Part shown: positions 55,154-63,978 of the stretch, piece by piece
How the letters are laid out: the number at the start of each line of letters is the position of its first letter
How positions within the stretch are numbered: position 1 is the first letter of the stretch
Assembly (NCBI RefSeq): GCF_011290365.1
Contig: NZ_CP049786.1
Span: forward strand, 2,542,001-2,606,000
DNA from: Leclercia sp. 29361
GTDB lineage: Bacteria > Pseudomonadota > Gammaproteobacteria > Enterobacterales > Enterobacteriaceae
Length of the DNA stretch: 64,000 bases
Reading direction: 5' to 3'
Translations under genes and position numbers: made by a program
The notes under the pieces: generated by a model
The model's database searches: none
What the model saw: the letters and a program-made list of their open reading frames with translations, nothing else
What the model was told of the DNA's origin: nothing

Positions 55154-56143
55154 ATGAAACTCGCGGTATATAGCACAAAGCAGTACGACAAAAAGTATCT
55201 GCAACATGTTAACGAGGGATATGGATTCGAACTTGAATTTTTCGACTTTCTGCTTAACGAAAAAACAGCCAAAACCGCCCACGGCTTCGATGCGGTCTGT
55301 ATTTTTGTTAACGATGACGGCAGTCGCCCAGTGTTGGAAGAGTTAAAAAGACAGGGCGTGAAGTACATCGCGCTGCGCTGCGCGGGCTTCAACAATGTTG
55401 ACCTCGACGCGGCCAAAGAGCTGGGTCTGCAGGTGGTACGCGTACCGGCCTACTCCCCGGAAGCTGTGGCTGAACATGCCATCGGCCTGATGATGTCCTT
55501 AAACCGTCGTATTCACCGTGCTTATCAACGTACCCGTGATGCCAACTTCTCGCTGGAAGGGCTGACCGGTTTCACCATGTACGGCAAAACTGCAGGGGTG
55601 ATCGGCACCGGTAAAATCGGTATCGCCGCGCTGCGGATCCTGAAAGGCTTTGGTATGCGCCTGCTGGCGTTCGACCCGTATCCAAGCGCTGCCGCGCTGG
55701 AGATGGGCGTGGAGTATGTCGACCTCGCGACCCTGTATGCCGAGTCAGACGTCATCTCCCTGCACTGCCCGCTGACCGCAGACAATTACCATCTGCTTAA
55801 CCAGAGCGCATTTAACCAGATGAAAGATGGAGTGATGATTGTTAACACCAGCCGCGGTGGCCTGGTGGACTCTCAGGCGGCCATTGAAGCGCTGAAAACG
55901 CAAAAAATCGGCGCGCTGGGGATGGACGTATATGAGAACGAACGGGATCTGTTCTTTGAAGATAAGTCTAATGACGTGATCCAGGATGACGTGTTCCGTC
56001 GCCTGTCCGCCTGCCACAACGTGCTGTTTACCGGCCATCAGGCGTTCCTGACCGCCGAGGCGCTGATCAGTATTTCGGAGACCACGTTGGGGAACCTGAG
56101 CCAGCTGGAGAAAGGCGAAGCGAGTCCGAATGCGTTGTTCTGA
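55154..56143 (+). CDS. ldhA: Fermentative D-lactate dehydrogenase LdhA
   Basis: This 329-residue 2-hydroxyacid dehydrogenase reduces pyruvate to D-lactate with NADH during fermentation. The NAD motif is AGVIGTGKIGIAAL (about 145-158). The catalytic Arg lies in VNTSRGGLVDS, the Glu in MDVYENERDLFFED, and the His in FTGHQAFLT. TGGAG is seven bases before the start. Length equals the E. coli enzyme. Confidence 0.96.
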   Translation: MKLAVYSTKQYDKKYLQHVNEGYGFELEFFDFLLNEKTAKTAHGFDAVCIFVNDDGSRPVLEELKRQGVKYIALRCAGFNNVDLDAAKELGLQVVRVPAYSPEAVAEHAIGLMMSLNRRIHRAYQRTRDANFSLEGLTGFTMYGKTAGVIGTGKIGIAALRILKGFGMRLLAFDPYPSAAALEMGVEYVDLATLYAESDVISLHCPLTADNYHLLNQSAFNQMKDGVMIVNTSRGGLVDSQAAIEALKTQKIGALGMDVYENERDLFFEDKSNDVIQDDVFRRLSACHNVLFTGHQAFLTAEALISISETTLGNLSQLEKGEASPNALF

Positions 56144-56156
56144 GTGATGTAATTCC

Positions 56157-56178
56157 CCCTCTCCCTCAAGGGAGAGGG
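56157..56178 (+). terminator. Hairpin after ldhA
   Basis: CCCTCTCCCT-CA-AGGGAGAGGG is a 10-bp perfect stem 14 bases after the ldhA stop. It has the same CCCTCTCCC/GGGAGAGGG core as the repeats around the sulfatase gene, but no T-run. Confidence 0.55.
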
Positions 56179-56280
56179 AACAAACCCCGCCCGGTTTTCA
56201 GATTTTCCCGCAAGACAATTCCCGCCAGCGCAATAGACTATGCATTAGATATTTATGAAGTGAATATATTGAGAAGAACC

Positions 56281-56694
56281 ATGAAAACGCTCGTCGCAGT
56301 AACGATCCTCAGCATGGCGCTGGCAGGCTGTGTCAATCCAGGAAAAGCCTCTGTTCAGGAAGAACAGCTTCAGCAGCACCGCTTTGTGCTGCAAAGCATC
56401 AATGGCACCGCCATCAACCCGGCTACTACCCCGCCAGAAATCGCCTTTGGGGAAGACCTGGCCGTATCCGGCGCGATGTGTAACCGCTTCAGCGGACAGG
56501 GCAAGCTGTCAGATGGCGAGCTCAAGGTAAAAGCGCTCGCCATGACGCGAAAACTGTGTACCGAGCCACAGCTCAATGACCTGGACCACGCGATCGGCAC
56601 GATGCTGCGTAACGGTACGCAGGTCGATCTGACGGAAGACGTGTTAACCCTGGCGACGGCAGAGACGACGCTGGTCTTTAAGCGCGCTGAGTAA
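56281..56694 (+). CDS. hslJ: HslJ, heat-inducible META-domain lipoprotein
   Basis: This 137-residue lipoprotein has a signal with lipobox LAGC (cysteine about 17) and a META domain (FVLQSINGTAINPATTPPEIAFGEDLAVSGAMCNRFSGQG). E. coli HslJ is a heat-induced outer-membrane lipoprotein linked to novobiocin resistance. The start MKTLVAVTIL is chosen because the signal peptide begins there; GAGAAG lies upstream. Its stop abuts the stop of convergent ydbJ. Confidence 0.92.
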   Translation: MKTLVAVTILSMALAGCVNPGKASVQEEQLQQHRFVLQSINGTAINPATTPPEIAFGEDLAVSGAMCNRFSGQGKLSDGELKVKALAMTRKLCTEPQLNDLDHAIGTMLRNGTQVDLTEDVLTLATAETTLVFKRAE

Positions 56695-56961
56695 TCAGTA
56701 AGTCCCGCACGAACCGCCGGCAAGCGACTGTTCATTGCAGCGTTTGCCGTTAGGCAGCGCACACATGCCGATGGCTGAGCCATCCAGCTGACGCGCAATG
56801 GACAGCGACCCGCCAATCATGGCGCAATTCGCCTCGCCGGAACTGGACATTGCCGCTCTCATCCCCGGCGCGACGTGCGCGGCGGTAGCCTGCTGTACTG
56901 GTTCATTGCTACAGGCCGACAGTAACAAAGCGGCACACCCTACCCAAAATGCTGCGCGCAT
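56695..56961 (-). CDS. ydbJ: YdbJ, DUF333-type lipoprotein
   Basis: This 88-residue lipoprotein has lipobox LSAC after MRAAFWVGCAALL and a DUF333 domain with GEANCAMIGGSLSIARQLDGSAIGMCALPNGKRC. Four cysteines suggest disulfides. Function is unknown. The start with GGAGAG upstream gives the E. coli length; a 31-codon extension is rejected. It sits between hslJ and ydbK as in E. coli. Confidence 0.9.
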   Translation of the reverse strand: MRAAFWVGCAALLLSACSNEPVQQATAAHVAPGMRAAMSSSGEANCAMIGGSLSIARQLDGSAIGMCALPNGKRCNEQSLAGGSCGTY

Positions 56962-57228
56962 ATTCTCTCCCCATATTGAATTGCAAAACCTATGCATAAT
57001 AGGCATCCCACGCTCTGCCGTCGAGAGCCGAAGCGCGGTTTTCTGCGCTGTCAAAACAATTGCAGACTATTTTCAGGCAAAAGTTTGATCAAACCATTGA
57101 TGGCATTAATAAGCAGGACACAAAAGCGAAAATCGTTTCAGCGGGCCTTTGCTAAAATAAAAAGATAACAACAGGACGCGTCGACGTGTCACGGGTCCCT
57201 TTTTCTTTGCGCAATGTAAGGGTGTCAT

Positions 57229-60200
57229 ATGCAAACTATTGACGGGAATGGCGCAGTCGCGTCCGTCGCGTTTCGCACCAGTGAAGTGATCGCCATTTAT
57301 CCCATTACACCCAGCTCAACCATGGCTGAACAGGCGGATGCCTGGGCCGGAAACGGGCTGAAGAACGTCTGGGGCGATGTCCCTCGCGTGGTCGAAATGC
57401 AGTCAGAAGCCGGGGCGATTGCCACCGTCCACGGCGCGCTGCAGACCGGGGCGCTGTCCACCTCCTTCACCTCGTCGCAGGGGCTGCTGCTGATGATCCC
57501 GACGCTGTACAAGCTGGCGGGACAACTCACCCCCTTCGTGCTGCACGTCGCAGCGCGCACCATCGCCACCCACGCCCTGTCGATTTTTGGCGATCACTCC
57601 GATGTGATGGCCGTGCGCCAGACCGGCTGCGCTCTGCTCTGTTCCGCCAGCGTGCAGGAGGCGCAGGATTTTGCCCTCATCTCCCATATGGCGACGCTGA
57701 AAAGCCGGGTGCCGTTTATCCATTTCTTCGACGGGTTCCGTACCTCGCACGAGATTAACAAGATCGTGTCAATTTCCGACGACACCATCCGCAGCCTGCT
57801 CCCGCAGGCGGAGATTGACGCCCACCGCGCCCGCGCACTGAATCCGGAACATCCGGTGATCCGCGGTACCTCCGCCAACCCGGATACCTACTTTCAGTCC
57901 CGGGAAGCTACCAACCCGTGGTACAACGCGGTCTATGACCACGTAGAGCAGGCGATGACCGACTTTGCCGCCGCCACGGGACGCGAGTACAAACCGTTCG
58001 AGTATTACGGCCATCCGCAGGCGGAGCGCGTGATTGTGATCATGGGGTCGGCCATCGGTACCTGTGAAGAGGTGGTGGACGAGCTGCTGAGCCGGGGTGA
58101 AAAAGTGGGGGTTCTGAAGGTGCGCCTGTATCGCCCGTTCTCCGCGAAACACCTGCTGGCGGTATTGCCGGAGAGCGTGCGGTCGGTGGCGGTGCTGGAT
58201 CGAACCAAAGAGCCGGGCGCCCAGGCCGAACCGCTCTATCTCGACGTGATGACCGCCCTGGCCGAGGCCTTCAACGGCGGCGAGCGCGAGACCCTGCCGC
58301 GGGTGATTGGCGGACGCTATGGCCTCTCCTCCAAAGAGTTCGGTCCGGAGTGCGTGCTGGCGATCTTCAACGAGCTGAGCGCCGCGAAGCCGAAGCCGCG
58401 TTTCACCGTCGGTATCTATGACGATGTGACCAATCTGTCGCTGTCGTTGCCGGAAAATACCCTGCCCTCCACCGCGAAGCTTGAAGCGCTGTTTTACGGT
58501 CTGGGCAGCGACGGCAGCGTGTCGGCCACCAAAAACAACATCAAGATCATCGGTAACTCCACGCCGTGGTATGCCCAGGGCTATTTCGTCTATGACTCGA
58601 AGAAAGCCGGGGGCCTGACGGTTTCCCACCTGCGCGTCAGCGAGCAGCCGATCCGCTCGGCATATCTGGTGTCGCAGGCCGATTTCGTCGGCTGCCACCA
58701 GCTGCAGTTTATCGACAAATACCAGATGGCCGAGCGCCTGAAACCGGGCGGCATATTCCTGCTCAATACCCCCTACAGTGCCGATGAGGTCTGGGGGCGG
58801 CTGCCGCAGGAAGTACAGGCGGTGCTGAATCAGAAAAAAGCCAAATTCTATATCGTTAATGCGGCAAAAATCGCCCGTGAGTGCGGCCTGGCGGCACGTA
58901 TTAACACCGTTATGCAGATGGCGTTTTTCCATCTGACGAAGATCCTGCCAGGCGACAGCGCCCTGATGGAACTGCAAGGCGCGATCGCCAAAAGCTACAG
59001 CAGCAAAGGCCAGGAGCTGGTGGAACGCAACTGGCAGGCGCTGGCCCTGGCGCGGGAGTCGCTGGCGGAAGTGCCGTTGCAGCCGGTGAATGCTCAGAGC
59101 CCGAACCGCCCGCCGGTAGTTTCCGATGCCGCGCCGGATTTTGTCAAAACCGTTACCGCCGCGATGCTGGCCGGTCTGGGCGATGCCCTGCCCGTCTCCG
59201 CCCTGCCGCCGGACGGCACCTGGCCGATGGGGACCACCCGCTGGGAAAAACGCAATATCGCCGAAGCGATCCCGATCTGGAAAGAGGAGTTGTGCACACA
59301 GTGTAACCACTGCGTGGCGGCCTGCCCGCACTCCGCTATTCGCGCCAAAGTCGTCTCGCCTGAGACAATGGAGAGCGCCCCGGCCAGCCTGCACTCGCTG
59401 GATGTGAAATCCCGCGACATGCGCGGCCAGAAATATGTTCTGCAGGTGGCACCGGAAGATTGCACTGGCTGTAACCTGTGCGTGGAAGTCTGCCCGGCGA
59501 AAGATCGCCAGAACCCGGAGATCAAGGCCATCAATATGATGTCGCGCCTTGAGCATGTGGAAGAGGAGAAGGTGAATTATGACTTCTTCCTCGACCTGCC
59601 GGAAATCGATCGCAACAGCCTCGAGCGCATTGATATTCGTACCTCGCAGCTGATCACCCCGCTGTTCGAATATTCCGGGGCCTGTTCCGGCTGCGGCGAA
59701 ACGCCGTACATCAAGCTGCTGACCCAGCTGTATGGCGACCGGATGCTGATCGCCAACGCCACCGGCTGTTCGTCGATTTATGGCGGCAATCTGCCGTCAA
59801 CGCCGTACACCACCGATGCTAACGGTCGCGGGCCGGCGTGGGCGAACTCGCTGTTCGAGGATAACGCCGAGTTTGGCCTGGGCTTCCGTCTGACGGTGGA
59901 TCAGCACCGGGTGCGCGTGATGCGTCTGCTGGAACAGTTTGCCGACAACATCCCGGCAGAGCTCAACAGCACCCTGCACAGCGAGGCCACGCCGGATGTG
60001 CGCCGTCAGCAGGTGGCGGAGCTGCGTCAGCATCTGGCGGGCGTTGATGGCGCTGAGCAGCTGTTAACCGATGCCGATGCGTTGGTCGAGAAATCGATCT
60101 GGCTGATTGGCGGTGACGGCTGGGCCTATGACATCGGCTTTGGCGGGCTGGATCATGTCCTGAGCCTGACCGAGAACATCAATATTCTGGTGCTGGATAC

Positions 60201-60753
60201 CCAGTGTTACTCCAATACCGGCGGCCAGGCGTCAAAAGCGACGCCGCTGGGGGCGGTAACCAAGTTCGGCGAGCACGGCAAACGCAAGGCGCGCAAAGAT
60301 TTGGGGGTCAGCATGATGATGTACGGTCATGTGTATGTGGCGCAGATCTCACTGGGGGCACAGCTGAACCAGACCGTGAAGGCGATTCAGGAGGCAGAAG
60401 CCTATCCGGGTCCGTCGCTGATCATCGCCTACAGCCCATGCGAGGAGCACGGCTACGATCTGGCCCTGAGCCACGATCAGATGCGCCAGCTGACGGCTAC
60501 CGGTTTCTGGCCGCTGTACCGCTTCGATCCGCGTCGTGCCGATGAGGGTAAGCTGCCGCTGGCACTGGACTCCCGTCCACCGTCGGATGCGCTGGCAGAG
60601 ACGCTGATGCAGGAGCAACGCTTCCGTCGCCTCAACGCCCAGCAGCCCGAAGTGGCAGAGCAGCTGTGGAAGGATGCCGCCGCCGATCTGCAAAAACGCT
60701 ACGACTTCCTGGCGCAGCTAGCCGGGAAAGCCGAAAAGTCGGTCAGCGAATAA
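57229..60753 (+). CDS. ydbK: Pyruvate:flavodoxin/ferredoxin oxidoreductase (NifJ/YdbK)
   Basis: This 1174-residue single-chain PFOR converts pyruvate and CoA to acetyl-CoA and CO2, passing electrons to flavodoxin or ferredoxin. The N-terminal pyrimidine domain has YPITPSSTMAEQADAW, a CoA-type domain follows, and two [4Fe-4S] motifs are seen in CTQCNHCVAACPHSAI and CTGCNLCVEVCPAK (about 690-760). The TPP domain has CSGCGETPY, ATGCSSIYGGN and GGDGWAYDIGFGGLD. In E. coli ydbK responds to SoxS and supports redox repair. A terminator follows at once. Confidence 0.96.
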   Translation: MQTIDGNGAVASVAFRTSEVIAIYPITPSSTMAEQADAWAGNGLKNVWGDVPRVVEMQSEAGAIATVHGALQTGALSTSFTSSQGLLLMIPTLYKLAGQLTPFVLHVAARTIATHALSIFGDHSDVMAVRQTGCALLCSASVQEAQDFALISHMATLKSRVPFIHFFDGFRTSHEINKIVSISDDTIRSLLPQAEIDAHRARALNPEHPVIRGTSANPDTYFQSREATNPWYNAVYDHVEQAMTDFAAATGREYKPFEYYGHPQAERVIVIMGSAIGTCEEVVDELLSRGEKVGVLKVRLYRPFSAKHLLAVLPESVRSVAVLDRTKEPGAQAEPLYLDVMTALAEAFNGGERETLPRVIGGRYGLSSKEFGPECVLAIFNELSAAKPKPRFTVGIYDDVTNLSLSLPENTLPSTAKLEALFYGLGSDGSVSATKNNIKIIGNSTPWYAQGYFVYDSKKAGGLTVSHLRVSEQPIRSAYLVSQADFVGCHQLQFIDKYQMAERLKPGGIFLLNTPYSADEVWGRLPQEVQAVLNQKKAKFYIVNAAKIARECGLAARINTVMQMAFFHLTKILPGDSALMELQGAIAKSYSSKGQELVERNWQALALARESLAEVPLQPVNAQSPNRPPVVSDAAPDFVKTVTAAMLAGLGDALPVSALPPDGTWPMGTTRWEKRNIAEAIPIWKEELCTQCNHCVAACPHSAIRAKVVSPETMESAPASLHSLDVKSRDMRGQKYVLQVAPEDCTGCNLCVEVCPAKDRQNPEIKAINMMSRLEHVEEEKVNYDFFLDLPEIDRNSLERIDIRTSQLITPLFEYSGACSGCGETPYIKLLTQLYGDRMLIANATGCSSIYGGNLPSTPYTTDANGRGPAWANSLFEDNAEFGLGFRLTVDQHRVRVMRLLEQFADNIPAELNSTLHSEATPDVRRQQVAELRQHLAGVDGAEQLLTDADALVEKSIWLIGGDGWAYDIGFGGLDHVLSLTENINILVLDTQCYSNTGGQASKATPLGAVTKFGEHGKRKARKDLGVSMMMYGHVYVAQISLGAQLNQTVKAIQEAEAYPGPSLIIAYSPCEEHGYDLALSHDQMRQLTATGFWPLYRFDPRRADEGKLPLALDSRPPSDALAETLMQEQRFRRLNAQQPEVAEQLWKDAAADLQKRYDFLAQLAGKAEKSVSE

Positions 60754-60760
60754 CATATAT

Positions 60761-60786
60761 AGCCCGGCATGTCCGGGCTTTTCTTT
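60761..60786 (+). terminator. Terminator of ydbK
   Basis: AGCCCGG (60761-60767) and CCGGGCT (60773-60779) with loop CATGT are followed by a T-rich run, eight bases after the ydbK stop. Confidence 0.85.
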
Positions 60787-60792
60787 GGCTAT

Positions 60793-60905
60793 AAAAAAAC
60801 CCGCCAGGAAAGTACTGGCGGGTGATCCTGTTCAGCAATAAATATCAGTTATGAATCAGAAAAGTATTTATCAAATAAACGGACAAAATACTACAGGCAT
60901 ATAAC
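60793..60905 (-). ncRNA. micC: MicC-like Hfq-dependent small RNA
   Basis: On the minus strand, between ydbK and the ompN-type porin, the sequence starts GTTATATGCC, the same first ten bases as E. coli MicC, whose 5' end pairs with the ompC leader. The body is AT-rich, and it ends in a strong terminator: CCCGCCAG and CTGGCGGG around a 7-nt loop, then T7. The length of about 113 nt is close to 109 nt in E. coli, and the position and orientation (divergent from ompN) are the same. The middle is not conserved as far as I recall. The 5' end and promoter are inferred. Confidence 0.7.
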
Positions 60906-61152
60906 AAACCAGAGTCTACTGAGTTTATTGAGAAATGAGTAATTTTTGTTTTATATAGTTTTATTTAATGCATTCACTGAACTTATGACTGTTTCACTGG
61001 CAGCAAATACTTGAGATTTCACTTAATTGGTAACAATTATGCTTTATCGCTGGAAGGAAGAGTGATTTAGCATGAGACCACTTTCCAACGCAGAAAGTTC
61101 AATGGAAAGTTTAAAAATATTAAATATAAAAACAGCATAAGGAATAGTCACA

Positions 61153-62262
61153 ATGCAAAGAAAAGTACTGGCTCTGATAATCCCTGCCCTGTTAATGGCA
61201 GGCGCAGCAAATGCCGCTGAAATTTATAATAAGGACGGCAACAAATTAGATTTTTACGGTAAAATTGACGGTCTGCACTATTTCTCCGACGATAGCAGTG
61301 CTGATGGCGACCAGACATATATGCGTATCGGCTTCAAAGGCGAAACCCAGATCAACGATATGCTCACCGGTTACGGACAGTGGGAATATAATATTCAGGC
61401 AAACAACACCGAAGGTTCATCAAATCAGTCCTGGACCCGTCTGGCGTTTGCTGGTCTGAAATTCGACCAGTACGGTTCATTTGATTATGGCCGTAACTAC
61501 GGCGTGCTGTACGACGTGGAAGGCTGGACCGATATGCTGCCAGAATTCGGCGGCGACACCTACACCAAAGCCGATAACTTCATGACCGGTCGTGCGAACG
61601 GCGTGGCGACCTACCGTAACAGCGATTTCTTCGGCATGGTTGAAGGCCTGAACGTCGCCCTGCAGTACCAGGGTAACAACGAAGACAGCGGTAACGGTAA
61701 CGAAGGCACCAACAATGGCCGTGACGTACGTCATGAGAACGGTGACGGTTTCGGTATCTCCACCTCCTACGACTTCGGTATGGGCTTCAGCGCGGCGGCG
61801 GCCTACACCTCTTCTGACCGTACCAATGCACAGGTTAACGAAACCACCGCAGGCGGCGACAAAGCGGACGCATGGACTACTGGTCTGAAATACGACGCCA
61901 ACAACATCTACCTGGCAGCCATGTACTCTGAAACCCGTAACATGACCCCGTACGGCAACCAGGATGACGCGGTAGCAAACAAAACCCAGAACTTCGAAGT
62001 AACGGCTCAGTACCAGTTTGATTCCGGCCTGCGTCCGGTGGTCTCTTACCTGCAGTCTAAAGGTAAAGACCTGGGCAATGGTCAGGGCGATCAGGATCTG
62101 GTTAAATATGCTGAAGTCGGTGCGGTTTACTACTTCAACAAAAATATGTCTACCTACGTTGATTATAAAATCAACCTGCTGGATGAAGACGAGCAGTTCT
62201 ACAAAGACAATGGCATCGGCACCGATGACATCGTCGCCGTCGGTCTGGTTTACCAGTTCTGA
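61153..62262 (+). CDS. ompN: General porin, OmpC/OmpN family
   Basis: This 369-residue trimeric 16-strand porin lets small hydrophilic solutes cross the outer membrane. It has a signal peptide ([16 protein letters not shown]) and the usual start [45 protein letters not shown] forms the constriction loop 3, and the C-terminal YQF ends in Phe as needed for BAM assembly. The sequence is close to OmpC, but the position beside ydbK and micC identifies it as the OmpN/OmpK37 locus. AAGGAAT precedes the start. Confidence 0.9.
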   Translation: MQRKVLALIIPALLMAGAANAAEIYNKDGNKLDFYGKIDGLHYFSDDSSADGDQTYMRIGFKGETQINDMLTGYGQWEYNIQANNTEGSSNQSWTRLAFAGLKFDQYGSFDYGRNYGVLYDVEGWTDMLPEFGGDTYTKADNFMTGRANGVATYRNSDFFGMVEGLNVALQYQGNNEDSGNGNEGTNNGRDVRHENGDGFGISTSYDFGMGFSAAAAYTSSDRTNAQVNETTAGGDKADAWTTGLKYDANNIYLAAMYSETRNMTPYGNQDDAVANKTQNFEVTAQYQFDSGLRPVVSYLQSKGKDLGNGQGDQDLVKYAEVGAVYYFNKNMSTYVDYKINLLDEDEQFYKDNGIGTDDIVAVGLVYQF

Positions 62263-62268
62263 TGAAAT

Positions 62269-62292
62269 TAGCCCGCGTTACGGCGCGGGCTA
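62269..62292 (+). terminator. Hairpin after the porin gene
   Basis: TTAGCCCGCG and CGCGGGCTAA form a GC-rich stem six bases after the porin stop. A T-run is missing, so it may stabilise the 3' end more than terminate. Confidence 0.55.
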
Positions 62293-62398
62293 ACGCTTTA
62301 TATCCCTTGCCGCCTTGCCTTCAAATTTTGTTGCGCCGCTTAACCTTTCTGATACAAGATAAATCTCATGTCTGCCCGGCTGTAGAGGACTCGCTATC

Positions 62399-62611
62399 GT
62401 GAACCACCATTCTGTTAAATCTTCGCGCATCGCCTCGATTGCCTACGATACAAGCAACGAGACGCTGGAAGTCCGTTTTCGGGATCACAGCGCCTGGCAA
62501 TATCAGTCCGTGCCTGTGCGTATTTTTAACGATTTCCTGAGTGTGGTTTCAAAGGGACGTTTCTATGACGGGGTAGTGAAAGGCAAATTCAAAGAGAGAA
62601 AAATTGCTTGA
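62399..62611 (+). CDS. KTSC-domain protein
   Basis: This 70-residue protein has the KTSC fold (IASIAYDTSNETLEVRFRDHSAWQYQSVPVRIFNDFLSVVSKGRFYDGVVKGKF), named after LysRS-type conserved motifs. Such small cytoplasmic proteins are of unknown function. It begins with GTG; AGAGGA lies 11 bases upstream. It forms a single-gene unit after the porin. Confidence 0.75.
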   Translation: MNHHSVKSSRIASIAYDTSNETLEVRFRDHSAWQYQSVPVRIFNDFLSVVSKGRFYDGVVKGKFKERKIA

Positions 62612-62659
62612 TCGCACATCCCCTGTGCTCATGACCTGCCCTGATAAATGTCTGCACTA

Positions 62660-63070
62660 TCAGTCGGTAGCGCGATAGCTCAGCACACCGGCCACACCGC
62701 CACCCCCGTCGTTAGGGTGGTCTCTTCCCTCCATCACCAGCACCTCCGGGAAATCAAACGGCGAGACGCCCTCAAGGCAGGCGACGTTGACGCCATACTG
62801 ATCTGGCGTTGAACGACGCTGGTGGAAGGTGTAAATCCCGCAGACCGAACAAAAATAGTGCACTGCCGCCCGGGTGTTAAACCGGTACTCGGTCAGCAGC
62901 GACGCGCCCTGAATAATGTCCAGCCCGGATAACGGCGCGGAGACCGCGATTGCCCCGCGCATCCGGCAGAACGAGCAGTTACAACGCCGGATAGTGTTGA
63001 ACCCGTCCGAGAGTTCAACGGTAAACCTGACCGCACCACAGTGGCACTGGCCAGAGACTTTATTTGCCAT
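62660..63070 (-). CDS. GFA-family zinc-binding protein (glutathione-dependent formaldehyde-activating type)
   Basis: This 136-residue protein has the GFA/CENP-V fold with the zinc-ligand cysteines GQCHCGAVRF, RCNCSFCRMRGAIAV and FCSVCGIYTFH. Proven members bind glutathione-hydroxymethyl adducts, but most are of unknown role. The start MANKVSGQCH has GGAG nearby; eight upstream codons are excluded. Confidence 0.85.
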   Translation of the reverse strand: MANKVSGQCHCGAVRFTVELSDGFNTIRRCNCSFCRMRGAIAVSAPLSGLDIIQGASLLTEYRFNTRAAVHYFCSVCGIYTFHQRRSTPDQYGVNVACLEGVSPFDFPEVLVMEGRDHPNDGGGGVAGVLSYRATD

Positions 63071-63167
63071 AACTGGCTCCTTTCCGATAAGCATGACTCG
63101 CCTGAACGGCGTGACGGAACGCCGCGTACCGGCTAAGTGTAAGCCAGCCTCCCCCCCTGCGCCGTTA

Positions 63168-63674
63168 TCAGCGGCGGCTAAATTCCTGCGCGCTCTTTTT
63201 CAGCCAGGCCTCCTGGAAGAGTTGTTCTGAGTAGGTGAGTTTCATGACGGGTGCTAAATACGGGGCATCGAGCTCGATTAAATCATTTTCATTCTGGTAT
63301 TTGGCGTATTTGTCACCGGCGAAAGAGATCTGTTTTTTCAGCGCCACATATTTATGCTCGAGCATACTCTGAACTTCATCAAATCGTGTCTTATCCAGCT
63401 CAAGCATAATCGCGGTGATCCTTCCCGCTTGATTGAAGATAACCGCATTATTTTTTGCGCCCTCTAATCCCAGTTCATTATTGGGAATAGAGAAAATATC
63501 ACCGTCGCTCCACTTACTACGCCCCTCATGCTGGGCGGAAGGATAGGCTTTAATGAACTGCTGCAGCGTGGTTTTACCTAACGTCAGTCCCATCGCCGTG
63601 GTATCTGCTTTTGCGGATGAAAATACTGCCAGTAAAACAAACATACCTATCAGTAATTGCCACTGTTTACCCAT
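63168..63674 (-). CDS. Exported protein of unknown function
   Basis: This 168-residue protein has a signal peptide (QWLLIGMFVLLAVFSSAKA type) and a mature part with TTAMGLTLGKTTLQQFIKAYPSAQHEG, SIPNNELGLEGAKNNAVIFNQAGRITAIMLEL and a C-terminal Lys/Arg-rich tail. It is probably periplasmic. The start is the ATG at 63674 with GAGGTG six to eight bases upstream; an in-frame GTG lies three codons earlier. I do not recognise a named family. Confidence 0.7.
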   Translation of the reverse strand: MGKQWQLLIGMFVLLAVFSSAKADTTAMGLTLGKTTLQQFIKAYPSAQHEGRSKWSDGDIFSIPNNELGLEGAKNNAVIFNQAGRITAIMLELDKTRFDEVQSMLEHKYVALKKQISFAGDKYAKYQNENDLIELDAPYLAPVMKLTYSEQLFQEAWLKKSAQEFSRR

Positions 63675-63851
63675 CGTTAGCACCTCATCGTATCAGTCGT
63701 GTTTTTGCTGACTATCGCCTTCAGTACCTGTCTCTTCTCTATCGTACAGAATTGATCTTCAACAACACATGGGCCTTTTTGATGAGTACGCAAGGACGAT
63801 ACAGCACTACTTACTGAGCGCCGTCAGGGTGGCGCGGGCGGGTGAAGGCAT

Positions 63852-63879
63852 AAAAAAGCCACCAGCAAATGCCGGTGGC
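63852..63879 (-). terminator. Terminator of the small ORF at the right edge
   Basis: GCCACC (63858-63863) and GGTGGC (63874-63879) form a stem. On the minus strand it is followed by T6 (63852-63857), 22 bases beyond the stop of the 25-codon ORF. Confidence 0.85.
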
Positions 63880-63900
63880 GTGGGCATGACGCACGGTCAG

Positions 63901-63978
63901 CTATTTTTTGACGGGTTGGGGCTTTTTATCGCCCGACTCCGGGGCCTCGCGTGGGTCATCTTTTTCAACATACTGCAT
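63901..63978 (-). CDS. Very small charged protein, function unknown
   Basis: This 25-residue frame begins MQYVEKDDPREAPESGDKKP and ends QPVKK. GGGAGG lies six bases upstream and a strong terminator follows the stop, so it has all parts of a short gene. The protein is hydrophilic with acidic middle and basic end. It is similar in style to the small ORFs at 54.6-54.9 kb, but not clearly homologous. Its promoter would be beyond the window. Confidence 0.5.
   Translation of the reverse strand: MQYVEKDDPREAPESGDKKPQPVKK

Noticed and set aside
57769..59556. A 595-codon open frame antisense to ydbK
   Set aside because: Same cause: high-GC sense codons leave the antisense frame open. No ribosome site and no family resemblance.
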